Shown piece by piece: positions 35,186 to 42,856 of a stretch of DNA of 64,000 nucleotides. This DNA comes from Christensenella sp964438705. GTDB taxonomy: Bacteria; Bacillota; Clostridia; Christensenellales; Christensenellaceae. The stretch covers positions 76,791 through 140,790 of the forward strand of contig CAYTKQ010000006.1 in assembly GCA_964438705.1 (NCBI GenBank), given 5' to 3'. Each line of letters starts with the position of its first letter. The first letter of the stretch is position 1. The notes under the pieces were generated by a model that saw only the letters and a program-made list of their open reading frames with translations, had not been told where the DNA came from and made no database searches. Made by a program: the position numbers and the translations under genes.

Positions 35186-36445
35186 TCAGCCGATCGGTTT
35201 TGCGTGCGCAAGCAGATAGCGCTCCGCCTCCGGCGACCACAGGCAATTCGTTTTTTCCACGATCTTCGCGAGTTCCGCAAACATGGGCTCACTCTTTCCG
35301 AGCTCCGCAAAATCGTCGATTGCCGTCAAAGGCATATCGATCTGCGTATAAATAAGCTTTTTGCCGCCCGGGATGTCGTGCAGGCCGAGCGTCGTTTCCA
35401 CGACGCTGTTGAGGCCGCCCACATGCGTGACCATGACGGAAGGATCGAGTTTGCCTTCGCTCATCATCTTTAGCACTTCGCGCATATCGTCCGTATTGCC
35501 ACCCGAATTGCTGCACACATGCGTCGCCGCGTAGTGCACATTATAGAAATTAAATTCCGCTTTGAACTCGGTGTTGGTGGGGCCGGCAAAGAAGTTGAGG
35601 CAGCCGTCTACGCCGAGGATGCGGTCACCCATTTCTACGACGGGCTTCACGGGCGCCATCACATACACGTCGTCGTAGCCCGTTCCATTCGAAAGGCCCA
35701 TGACATAGGCTTCGTCCTGCTCCGCCGTATTGACGTAGTGCAGCTCAACGCCCTGCTTTTTCGCTTCCTCTACCGGGAACAGGCAGGCGGCGCGCGCGAG
35801 GCGGTCCTTATCGATGTCCGTCACCACGAGCAGCGACGGGCGGCAGTCGGCGTGCAGCGCATAATCGATGGTGCCGAGGCCCATCGGCCCCACACCTGCG
35901 AGAAGCGCCATTTTTCCGCCTTCCTTGATGCCCATTTCGTGCACATAGGAACCAAATTTTGTGTGGTAGTTGACGTGCGCGCCAGAAGCGATACAGCTCA
36001 TGGGCTCCGCGAGAGAGCCGTGATAGAACGCTTCACCGTCGTATTTCAAAAAGCAGTTGGTTTCGAATGCTTCTGAGGGGATCACGATGTAGGTGGCATC
36101 CCCGCCGTAATAGTGATAGGAGTAACCCGGCGCTTCCAGCGAGCCTTTATAGAACATGGCGGGCTGCACCGTGAATTTGTCGCCCGGCTGCGCAAACTGT
36201 TTGACGTTTTCGCCAACCTGAACCACTTCGCCGCAAAACTCGTGCCCGATGATAATCGGATTCTGTGCTACGTCGTCCGGAACGCGCTTGTGGTCCGGCC
36301 CCTGGATGGCCGCTTTGTAGCTGGACATGCACAGGCTGTCTGAGATAACCTTGGCAAGCATTTCGTTTTCCGTGATCTCCGGCAGTTCAAATTCCTCCAG
36401 CCTCAGATCCGATTTTCCATACAGTCTCACTGCTTTTGTTTTCAT
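35186..36445 (-). CDS. Zinc-type alcohol dehydrogenase, sorbose-1-phosphate reductase-like
   Basis: 419 residues, medium-chain dehydrogenase fold. GHEFCGEVVQVGENV (around residue 70) carries the zinc-region Glu/His; the coenzyme motif is VGPMGLGTID (around 200). Overall order and the C-terminal MPLTAIDDFAELG segment fit SorE-type sugar-phosphate reductases, but the exact substrate is inferred. Start ATG (MKTKAVRLYG) has GGAGG directly upstream; the reading frame extends 50 codons further into the DeoR gene and is not used. A DeoR regulator precedes it in the same direction. Confidence 0.82.
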   Translation of the reverse strand: MKTKAVRLYGKSDLRLEEFELPEITENEMLAKVISDSLCMSSYKAAIQGPDHKRVPDDVAQNPIIIGHEFCGEVVQVGENVKQFAQPGDKFTVQPAMFYKGSLEAPGYSYHYYGGDATYIVIPSEAFETNCFLKYDGEAFYHGSLAEPMSCIASGAHVNYHTKFGSYVHEMGIKEGGKMALLAGVGPMGLGTIDYALHADCRPSLLVVTDIDKDRLARAACLFPVEEAKKQGVELHYVNTAEQDEAYVMGLSNGTGYDDVYVMAPVKPVVEMGDRILGVDGCLNFFAGPTNTEFKAEFNFYNVHYAATHVCSNSGGNTDDMREVLKMMSEGKLDPSVMVTHVGGLNSVVETTLGLHDIPGGKKLIYTQIDMPLTAIDDFAELGKSEPMFAELAKIVEKTNCLWSPEAERYLLAHAKPIG

Positions 36446-36497
36446 GAGTTTTCCTCCATACCCTGAATTTTTTAGATGCGCCACATAGGCGGAATCG

Positions 36498-37256
36498 TTA
36501 AACGATCTGAACATTTTTGCGTTTTGCTTCGCGGACGATCTCCTCGTCGATGTCGTCGTCTGAGATGAGCACGTCGATGTCATCCATGAACGCATAGGTA
36601 AAGGGCATGATTTTATCGATCTTTTTACTGTCCATCAGCACGATCGTTTTGCGCGCCCTGTTCACCACTTCTTTTTTGATTTCGCATTCCGTATAGGTCC
36701 CGCTTGTGAACCCGTTTTCCACCGAAAACCCGCTTGCCGCCATGAAGGCGATATCGATATTGACCTCGCGGATGAAATTACAGGAGTTGATGCCTGAAAC
36801 AGAAATCGTATTGCGGTTGACCTGTCCGCCGATCAGCGTGACGCTCGGCTTTTGCTTTTTGATGAGCTCCATGGCGATATTGACGCCCGAGGTCATGATA
36901 GAAAGATATTCGTCCTCCATCTCACGCGTGAAAAGCATGAGCGTGGTGCCCGCGTCTACATAAATGGAACGTCCCTTTTCAATGAACTGGAGCGCCTTTT
37001 TTGCAATCGCGTATTTTTCCGCGACGTTTTCGAGCGCGCGTTCGGAATAGATATCCTCTGCGGCGATGGAAAGCCTGCTCATGGCGACCGCCCCACCCCG
37101 CGTACGCTTTACATATCCGTTGTCTTCCAGATATTTGAGGTCTCGGCGCAGCGTCATGCTCGAGCAATCCGTAAAATGCTGCTCGAGTTCCTTGAGCTTC
37201 ACCTCTCCGCGTTCCCGCAGCAATTCTTTGATTTCTTCGCGTCTTTCCGTGTTCAT
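36498..37256 (-). CDS. DeoR/GlpR-family transcriptional repressor
   Basis: 252 residues. N-terminal winged HTH (about 1-60, RREEIKELLRERGEVKLKELEQ then SSMTLRRDLKYLEDNGYVKRTRGGAV) and the DeoR C-terminal sugar-phosphate sensor (about 75-230; YVDAGTTLMLF, GGQVNRNT, FMAASGFSVENGFTSG). Start ATG at MNTERREE with GAGGA 8 bases upstream. Lies 52 bases before the dehydrogenase gene, which it probably controls together with itself; sugar phosphate effector expected. Confidence 0.9.
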   Translation of the reverse strand: MNTERREEIKELLRERGEVKLKELEQHFTDCSSMTLRRDLKYLEDNGYVKRTRGGAVAMSRLSIAAEDIYSERALENVAEKYAIAKKALQFIEKGRSIYVDAGTTLMLFTREMEDEYLSIMTSGVNIAMELIKKQKPSVTLIGGQVNRNTISVSGINSCNFIREVNIDIAFMAASGFSVENGFTSGTYTECEIKKEVVNRARKTIVLMDSKKIDKIMPFTYAFMDDIDVLISDDDIDEEIVREAKRKNVQIV

Positions 37257-37296
37257 ATAAGGATTCCTCATTGACGTTTTTTGTTTTACCATATTA

Positions 37297-37325
37297 ATTG
37301 TAACACCGGAATGTTCATTTCTCAA
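37297..37325 (-). promoter_or_regulatory. Promoter of the DeoR-dehydrogenase unit
   Basis: Minus strand TTGAGA (37325-37320), 17-base spacer, TACAAT (37302-37297). The spacer holds AATGAAC, a half-site of the operator seen at 37460 and 37561. Confidence 0.65.
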
Positions 37326-37459
37326 CAAATTTGTGAATGTTTTTGATAATTTTTATCATTTTGGGCTGTTTTTCATGTAAAATAAAAAAAATTTTCCTCG
37401 TTTTTCATTTTGAACGCCCTTTTAAAAAATACGCCAAAGACCATAAACAAGCATTTTCT

Positions 37460-37479
37460 AAATGAACGCACGTTCACAG
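37460..37479. promoter_or_regulatory. GAAC-N4-GTTC operator-like site 1
   Basis: AAATGAAC-gcac-GTTCACAG, 47 bases before the -35 of the radical SAM gene. Core TGAAC-N4-GTTCA is a perfect inverted repeat and also fits the Gram-positive LexA core GAAC-RNRY-GTTC. Confidence 0.6.
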
Positions 37480-37525
37480 CGTGACAAAATATGAATTTTC
37501 CGCATTAAAAAGGCATTTTTCGGCC

Positions 37526-37554
37526 TTGACAACCCCGCTGTAAATCCGTATTAT
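37526..37554 (+). promoter_or_regulatory. Promoter of the radical SAM gene
   Basis: TTGACA (37526-37531), 17-base spacer, TATTAT (37549-37554): near-consensus. The rest of the 440-base divergent region (37257-37698) is A/T-rich with TGATAA-N3-TTATCA near 37345 and no gene. Confidence 0.8.
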
Positions 37555-37560
37555 TTTATT

Positions 37561-37580
37561 AAATGAACTATGGTTCGTTT
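37561..37580. promoter_or_regulatory. GAAC-N4-GTTC operator-like site 2
   Basis: AAATGAAC-tatg-GTTCGTTT covers about +1 to +20 of the predicted transcript; arms match at 7 of 8 positions. The placement is that of a repressor site, so the radical SAM gene is probably tightly repressed. Confidence 0.65.
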
Positions 37581-37698
37581 AAAATGCGGAGAGATTATCC
37601 GCAGGCCGTGCCCGTGCGCGGCACTTAAAACAGTCATTATATTTTATTCAGCAATGGGTTGTGAACAAAGGATTTATATTTTTGGAGGTTATATCATT

Positions 37699-39177
37699 AT
37701 GGCAATTAAGAACTCAATTAAAAGCGCCGGTGCTAATGCTGCTTTTTCCGCGGCATTTAAGTATCTGGAAAAGGATCCGGTCAAGAATCTCCCCAAGCTT
37801 CTGAAATGGGCGGACGGGTTCACAAAGGGCAACCAATGGAACAACTCCGTGAAGAATTTTCAACAGTGGTGGGAAGATGAAACATGGCAGGGCGTGCTGA
37901 TGAAGCGTGTGCTGACGGATTTGGACACAAATTATTTGAAAAGGTTCATCCTGAATTTCTTCTTGAACTCCGGCGTGAAGGGCATGCCCATTGCGCAGGC
38001 AAAGGGTAAGGAGATGGGCGTGCAAGTGCCGTGGGCAATCCTGATGGACCCGACCTCGGCGTGCAACCTGACGTGCATCGGCTGCTGGGCTGCCGAATAT
38101 GGCAAGCACTACAACTTGACCTATGAAAAGATGGATGAGATCATCGAGCAGGGCAAAGAACTTGGAATCTATGTATACCTGTTCTCCGGCGGTGAGCCGC
38201 TCGTGCGCAAAAAAGACTTGATCCGCCTTGCGGAAAAGCATTCCGACTGCGCATTCGGCGCATTCACCAACGCGACGCTGATCGACGAGGATTTTGTGGA
38301 GGACCTGCTCCGCGTGGGTAACTTCACGTTCATGATTTCCGTTGAGGGCACGAAGGAAGAAACGGACGCGCGCCGCGGCGAGGGTACGTATGACAAAGTC
38401 ATGGCCGGCATGAAGCTTTTGAAAGACGCGGGCATCCCGTTTGGCTATTCGGCTTGCTACACCAGCGCGAACTACAAGACGATCTCAAGCGACGAATGGA
38501 ACGACCAGATGATCGAGGCAGGCTGCCTGTTCGGCTGGCTGTTCACCTACATGCCCATCGGTAAGGACGCTGTGATGGATCTGTGCGTAACGCCGGAGCA
38601 AAGAGAGCATATGTATAAGCGTGTGCGTGAGATGCGTGAATACAAGCCGCTGTTTATCCTCGATTTCTGGAACGACGGCGAATATGTCGGCGGCTGCATC
38701 GCCGGCGGACGGCGCTATTTCCACATCAACTCCAACGGCGACTGCGAACCGTGCGCGTTCATCCACTATGCGACGCACAACATCAACGAGTGCACACTGG
38801 AAGAAGCGCTCGGAAGCCCGCTCTTCCGTAAATATCAGGAAGGCCAGCCCTTCTCGGACAACCTTCTGCGTCCCTGCCCGCTGCTCGACAATCCGGACGG
38901 CCTCAGAAAGGCTGTCAACGAGTCCGGTGCGCATCCGACGCAGGATCTCGACCTCGAGGGCGTTGACGTGCTGACGGCCAAGACGGACAAGATCGCCGAA
39001 AACTGGAAGGTGAAGGCGGACGAGCTGTGGTCGTGCGGCCACTATCCGTTCAACGGCGTGATCAACCACGCGCTTGATAAGCGCATGGATACCACGAACG
39101 GTCAGGGCGCTGCGGCGTGCGGCAACTGCGGACACGTTCCGTGCGACCGCCCGACGGAAAAGCCCGCCAGTCTCTAA
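37699..39177 (+). CDS. Radical SAM enzyme with SPASM-like C-terminus
   Basis: 492 residues. After a 110-residue helical N-terminal part (VKNLPKLLKWADGFTKGN, FILNFFLNSGVKG) comes the radical SAM core with CNLTCIGCWAAEYGK (4Fe-4S cysteines about 122, 126, 129), FSGGEPL, and a C-terminal region with further cysteines (GGCIAGGRRY, CEPCAFIHYA, LLRPCPLLDN, CGNCGHVPC) that could hold auxiliary clusters. Start ATG with GGAGG. Single gene with its own promoter, two operator sites and terminator. The substrate is not evident; a long-shot idea is lipid chain coupling as in membrane-spanning lipid synthases, since it is a stand-alone radical SAM protein without peptide precursor nearby. Confidence 0.85.
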   Translation: MAIKNSIKSAGANAAFSAAFKYLEKDPVKNLPKLLKWADGFTKGNQWNNSVKNFQQWWEDETWQGVLMKRVLTDLDTNYLKRFILNFFLNSGVKGMPIAQAKGKEMGVQVPWAILMDPTSACNLTCIGCWAAEYGKHYNLTYEKMDEIIEQGKELGIYVYLFSGGEPLVRKKDLIRLAEKHSDCAFGAFTNATLIDEDFVEDLLRVGNFTFMISVEGTKEETDARRGEGTYDKVMAGMKLLKDAGIPFGYSACYTSANYKTISSDEWNDQMIEAGCLFGWLFTYMPIGKDAVMDLCVTPEQREHMYKRVREMREYKPLFILDFWNDGEYVGGCIAGGRRYFHINSNGDCEPCAFIHYATHNINECTLEEALGSPLFRKYQEGQPFSDNLLRPCPLLDNPDGLRKAVNESGAHPTQDLDLEGVDVLTAKTDKIAENWKVKADELWSCGHYPFNGVINHALDKRMDTTNGQGAAACGNCGHVPCDRPTEKPASL

Positions 39178-39190
39178 AAATCAGCAATCT

Positions 39191-39224
39191 AAAAGCATTC
39201 CCGTAAAAAGGAATGCTTTTTTGT
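39191..39224 (+). terminator. Terminator of the radical SAM gene
   Basis: 11-bp stem (39191-39201 with 39210-39220) followed by TTTTTTG. Confidence 0.85.
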
Positions 39225-39304
39225 TGTTCCGCAAAAGGGTTTTGTAGTAAAATGATGATGTCAAAGAATAATAGCCATATCGGTGGAGCCACAAGTTGCT
39301 AATT

Positions 39305-39434
39305 GCCGACGGACGGATGAACAGGCGGGACGGAGCTTCAAGCCGTAGCGCGATTTCGATGCTTGCATCTCAGAGCGCGTAGGCTGAACTCCGTTGCGAC
39401 TGTAATCCTCTTCATTCCCATCTTGGCAGTCGGC
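39305..39434. repeat. Long imperfect hairpin upstream of the TRIC-type channel gene
   Basis: The 264-base gap 39225-39488 has no gene. Arms 39330-39352 and 39376-39394 pair over 19 bases with four single-base bulges on one side only; a small apical hairpin GATGC-tt-GCATC (39358-39369) fills the loop; GCCGAC (39305-39310) and GTCGGC (39429-39434) close the base. It may be an RNA leader of the downstream gene or an inserted repeat. Confidence 0.55.
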
Positions 39435-39488
39435 GTTTGCTGCGAGGCTTGCATCCGGAGAAAATTCTTTAGAAAAGGAACCACTCAC

Positions 39489-40139
39489 TTGGAAAACATT
39501 GTTTCGACCTTCCCTACCCTGCTTGAAACCGTCGGTCTGCTCGCGTTCAGCCTTTCGGGCGTGATTGCCGCGCTGCAAAAGCGGCTCGATTTGATGGGCG
39601 TGATCGTCCTTGCCATCACGACCGCGTGCGGAGGCGGCATTTTGCGTGACATTTTGCTTCAAAACGGCATACCCGTCTTTTTTACGAACTACTCCTATAT
39701 CACCACCGTGGTGATCGCCATCATCGGTGCACTCGCCGCAAACAGTATTTATTCCCGGTGCGCAACCCTGCACCGCTTCAACATGAGCCGAGCGCTCGAC
39801 ATTGCGGACGCGATCGGTCTTGCCACCTTTGGAAGCTCCGCTGCGCTGATGGTCATCGATCAGGGCGGGAACATGCTGACATGCGTTTTTATTTGCACCA
39901 TCACCGGCTGCGGGGGCGGCATCTTGCGCGACATCCTTGTGCAGCGCTTGCCCATCATTTTTTCCGGCACCATTTATGCGGCGTGCTGCATTGCGGGTTC
40001 GGTGGCTGCGTATCTGCTTCACCCATATCTGCCGCGCGAGGCGCTTACCGTCATTTGCTTCGCCATCATCCTAGGCCTGCGGTTTTTGGGCATTTTCAAG
40101 GAAATCGGGCTTCCCAAAATCAAGTATTACGCGGGGTGA
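39489..40139 (+). CDS. TRIC-type (UPF0126/YicG) membrane channel or transporter
   Basis: 216 residues from a TTG start with AAAGGA 9 bases upstream (no ATG with a usable site precedes it). Seven membrane helices made of two homologous halves; each carries the TRIC hallmark: TTACGGGILRDILL (about 50) and TITGCGGGILRDILV (about 137). Bacterial members conduct cations or transport glycine; substrate not predictable. Single gene preceded by a large hairpin. Confidence 0.85.
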   Translation: MENIVSTFPTLLETVGLLAFSLSGVIAALQKRLDLMGVIVLAITTACGGGILRDILLQNGIPVFFTNYSYITTVVIAIIGALAANSIYSRCATLHRFNMSRALDIADAIGLATFGSSAALMVIDQGGNMLTCVFICTITGCGGGILRDILVQRLPIIFSGTIYAACCIAGSVAAYLLHPYLPREALTVICFAIILGLRFLGIFKEIGLPKIKYYAG

Positions 40140-40144
40140 ATGGG

Positions 40145-40567
40145 TTATTTGCTGCCTGCGTGTGCACGGACCGCGACGCACCGCTTTACATCCTCTAAAA
40201 CAAGTTTATCCTTCACCTCGATCATCAACCATTTCTGGCCCATACCACTTTTGGTATCGTGATACAATGTCCGCAAATACTTGCTGAGGGACGGCAGAAG
40301 CAATTCTGTCTCATTTTTTTCCCGTTCGCCGATCACCACAAGCGCAATAAAAAACCCTTCCATAGGATAAAGCGTGCACAACGCCCTGCCTGATTTCCTA
40401 TATTTAAAATTCCATCCGGGTACTGCGCATCGGCTGTATTCCATTATGCATTTTGCGCCGTATTCATTTTCGAGATGCGCGCATAAATCATCCCACAGCG
40501 GACTGCCGACATAAATACGAACTTCGTTCGCATCCGGCTTCTTTGAATCGTCCTTTTTATCCCACAT
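40145..40567 (-). CDS. DUF3788 family protein
   Basis: 140 residues, soluble, YdfR-like DUF3788 pattern (SPLWDDLCAHLENEYGA, PGWNFKYRKSGRALCTLYP, GFFIALVVIGE). Function unknown; homologues are cytoplasmic and scattered in Bacillota. The ATG at MWDKKDDSK is used; a TTG four codons upstream is possible. Stop is 5 bases from the convergent TRIC-type gene. Confidence 0.7.
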   Translation of the reverse strand: MWDKKDDSKKPDANEVRIYVGSPLWDDLCAHLENEYGAKCIMEYSRCAVPGWNFKYRKSGRALCTLYPMEGFFIALVVIGEREKNETELLLPSLSKYLRTLYHDTKSGMGQKWLMIEVKDKLVLEDVKRCVAVRAHAGSK

Positions 40568-40638
40568 TTTATATACCAACTTTCTTTTTCTGTCATTTTA
40601 GCATATCAAAAAGACATCCCTTGTCATATTTAAAAAAA

Positions 40639-40664
40639 GAGCGGGCGCTTGCCCACTCCTCTTG
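40639..40664 (-). terminator. Terminator of the SDR/glycosyltransferase operon
   Basis: Minus strand GAGTGGGC, loop AAGC, GCCCGCTC, then TTTTTTTAAA. Confidence 0.8.
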
Positions 40665-40678
40665 TGTCGTCTTGTTTG

Positions 40679-41464
40679 TTACGGCTGCATCTGCTGGCCG
40701 CCTGTTACGTTGATGGCCTGACCCGTCATATAGGACGCGTCCTCGCTTGCCAAGAACACGAGGCAATTTGCGATGTCCTCATACTGGCAGCCGCGGCGCA
40801 TAGGTACCTGATTGATGTACTTCTGACGCACCTCTTCTTCCGTGATGCCCTGATTCTTGGCATACTGTTTGAAGAGGCTGTTGACCCACAGCGGGCTGTC
40901 GAGCATGTTACCCGGACAGATGGCGTTGATGCGGATGTTTTCCTCCGCGAGTTCGAGCGCAAGGCTTTCCACGAGGCCGATGCCGCCAAACTTTGAAGCA
41001 GCGTATGCGGAATTTTTCGCGGAGCCCTTCTTGCCGGACTTGCTGTTGATCTGCACGATGCTGCCATAGCCCTGCTTTTGCATGACGGGAACGACCGCCT
41101 TCACCGTGTTGAAGAAGCCGCACAGGTTGACGTCGATGACAACCTTCCACTTATCCGGATCGAATTCTCCGACCGCGCCGGAAATGACGATGGCCGCGTT
41201 CGCAACGAGGATATCGATCTTGCCATACTTATCTACCGCTGCCTTGGCAAGTGCTTCGCAGTCGGCATACTTTGTCACGTCGAGCTTGAGCGCAATGGCA
41301 TCCGGAAGCAGATTCGCCGTTTCCTGCGCACCCTCAAGGTTCATATCGCCCACGACGACCTTCGCGCCCTCTTCTGCGCAGCGCTGCGCAAGCGCCTGTC
41401 CGAGCCCCTGTGCCGCCCCCGTGATGACAACCACCTTATCTTTGAACTTCATGCATCTTTCCAT
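40679..41464 (-). CDS. SDR oxidoreductase, sorbitol-6-phosphate 2-dehydrogenase-like
   Basis: 261 residues, classical short-chain dehydrogenase: TGAAQGLGQ (coenzyme binding), NAA motif in LVANAAIV, active-site SAYAASK preceded by QINSKSGKKGSA. The C-terminus (VPMRRGCQYEDIANCLVFLA ... TGQAINVTGGQ) closely follows SrlD-type sorbitol-6-phosphate dehydrogenases. Context is different: it follows an MGDG-synthase-like gene by 20 bases, not a PTS, so a different polyol phosphate or ketone substrate is possible. ATG chosen at MERCMKF, 10 bases after GGAGG. Confidence 0.82.
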   Translation of the reverse strand: MERCMKFKDKVVVITGAAQGLGQALAQRCAEEGAKVVVGDMNLEGAQETANLLPDAIALKLDVTKYADCEALAKAAVDKYGKIDILVANAAIVISGAVGEFDPDKWKVVIDVNLCGFFNTVKAVVPVMQKQGYGSIVQINSKSGKKGSAKNSAYAASKFGGIGLVESLALELAEENIRINAICPGNMLDSPLWVNSLFKQYAKNQGITEEEVRQKYINQVPMRRGCQYEDIANCLVFLASEDASYMTGQAINVTGGQQMQP

Positions 41465-41484
41465 ACCGATCATTCCTCCCTTAT

Positions 41485-42597
41485 TTAGACGAGTTTTTCT
41501 ATAAATTCAGCCAACGCTTTCGCGCTGTGCTTTTTTCCCCATTTTTTCTGTGCGCGCTCCATTTCCCTCAGCTTCACATCGTTTAGACGCAGCTGATTGA
41601 CGACGAGGCCCACCGACTGATATTCGCTGCAATGCACCGCGAGTGAATTGTTGAGAAGGAACGCGAGGTTCGCATTTTCCACGCCCGGCAGCGGCTTCAT
41701 CAGCAAGAGCGGCTTGCCCTTCGCAATCGTTTCCGACGTGGACAATCCGCCCGGCTTGGTGATGATCACGTCCGCCGCGTCGATATAATCCTCCATATTA
41801 TCCACAAAACCAAGCACTTTTACGTTGCTCTTGAATTCCATATCGAGCAGCTTTGCCTTCAGGCGTTTGTTGGAGCCGCACACGGCAACGAGCTGCACGT
41901 CCCCCATTGCGTCAATGTCCTGCATGACGGGCGTCATGCCCACAAAGCCCATGCCGCCCGACGCGACAAGCACAGTGAATTGCTGCAGATCAAGCCCCAG
42001 TTTGGCACGCGCCTCGTTTCTTGAGATCGCCTTCGCAAACTTTGGATCGACGGGGATACCCGTCGCGAGTATTTTGTTTTCCGGGATTCCACGCTGCTTG
42101 AATTCCGGGATCATAAGCTCGTTTGCCGCGACGAAATAATCCATCGCGGTATATTCCCAAAACGGATGCAGCGCGTAATCCGTCACGATGCCGATGCTTT
42201 TGATGCGTTGATCGTACATGCCCGCTTCCTTTAATACCGTAACGAGCATTGCCGTCATCACGATGGAGCAGACGATGACATCCGGCTTTGTTTCCTCGAT
42301 GTATTTCGCCATCTTGCTCTTGGAAAGGTCCGCGAACGCCCACGGAAAATAGAGCTTCATGTCCGCACGTCCGTTCGCTTTTTCAGCACCCTTGTAGATG
42401 CGCTCGTTGAGCTTGGGTACGAAGCGCCCCATGGCGGTATAGCCTTTATCGAACCCCAGACCGACCGCTTTGTTCAGGAATTTGTAAGTATCCAGGATAT
42501 CACATTCGTTTCCCTTCTTTAAGAGCGCCGCACGCAGGGCCTTGCTCGTGGAGTTGTGCCCCTGACCTGCGGTCATGCTCAAAATCAGTACCTTCAT
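41485..42597 (-). CDS. MGDG synthase-like glycosyltransferase (UgtP type)
   Basis: 370 residues, GT28 family. N-terminal LSMTAGQGHNSTSKAL is the MGDG synthase hallmark and KPGGLSTSETIAKG (about 265) the nucleotide-sugar binding loop. Transfers glucose or galactose to diacylglycerol at the inner membrane face, making glycolipid and lipoteichoic acid anchors. Start ATG (MKVLILS) with AAAGGA. Promoter upstream; divergent from murG, another GT28 enzyme. Confidence 0.88.
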   Translation of the reverse strand: MKVLILSMTAGQGHNSTSKALRAALLKKGNECDILDTYKFLNKAVGLGFDKGYTAMGRFVPKLNERIYKGAEKANGRADMKLYFPWAFADLSKSKMAKYIEETKPDVIVCSIVMTAMLVTVLKEAGMYDQRIKSIGIVTDYALHPFWEYTAMDYFVAANELMIPEFKQRGIPENKILATGIPVDPKFAKAISRNEARAKLGLDLQQFTVLVASGGMGFVGMTPVMQDIDAMGDVQLVAVCGSNKRLKAKLLDMEFKSNVKVLGFVDNMEDYIDAADVIITKPGGLSTSETIAKGKPLLLMKPLPGVENANLAFLLNNSLAVHCSEYQSVGLVVNQLRLNDVKLREMERAQKKWGKKHSAKALAEFIEKLV

Positions 42598-42635
42598 ATT
42601 CGTCCTTTCGCCCATCCCAATCATGTAACAAATTT

Positions 42636-42664
42636 AATATAGCACAAACAAAATCCATTATCAA
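42636..42664 (-). promoter_or_regulatory. Promoter of the glycosyltransferase-SDR operon
   Basis: Minus strand TTGATA (42664-42659), 17-base spacer, TATATT (42641-42636) with extended TGC. Confidence 0.7.
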
Positions 42665-42788
42665 CGGCATAAAAATGAAAGAATCTTTACAAATCATGAA
42701 CTTTTCACGCGTCTTCGCGCATTTGCGTTACCATGTGCAAAACAGATCATCATGTGTGTTAGTTTCCGCATAAAACCCACAAGCCCGC

Positions 42789-42817
42789 TTGCGGGAGGCG
42801 GTGTGTTATGCTATGAT
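42789..42817 (+). promoter_or_regulatory. murG promoter
   Basis: TTGCGG, 17-base spacer, TATGAT with extended TGC, 40 bases before murG. The -35 is part of a small hairpin CCCGC-tt-GCGGG. Confidence 0.6.
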
Positions 42818-42856
42818 GGGTAAGGTCCATTTACCATGAAAACAGGAAGGTAGCTT

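Noticed and set aside
37460..37580. Firm call of LexA/SOS boxes
   Set aside because: Only the first site fits GAAC-RNRY-GTTC; the second has TATG in the centre, and uvrBA has no such site, so the regulator is left open.
39225..39488. Glycine riboswitch before the TRIC-type gene
   Set aside because: The conserved aptamer motifs (CCGAAGG, CTCTCAGG) are not present; only an unassigned hairpin remains.
39261..40022. 253-codon open frame on the minus strand
   Set aside because: Antisense to the TRIC-type gene, His/Asp/Gly-rich and without similarity to any fold.
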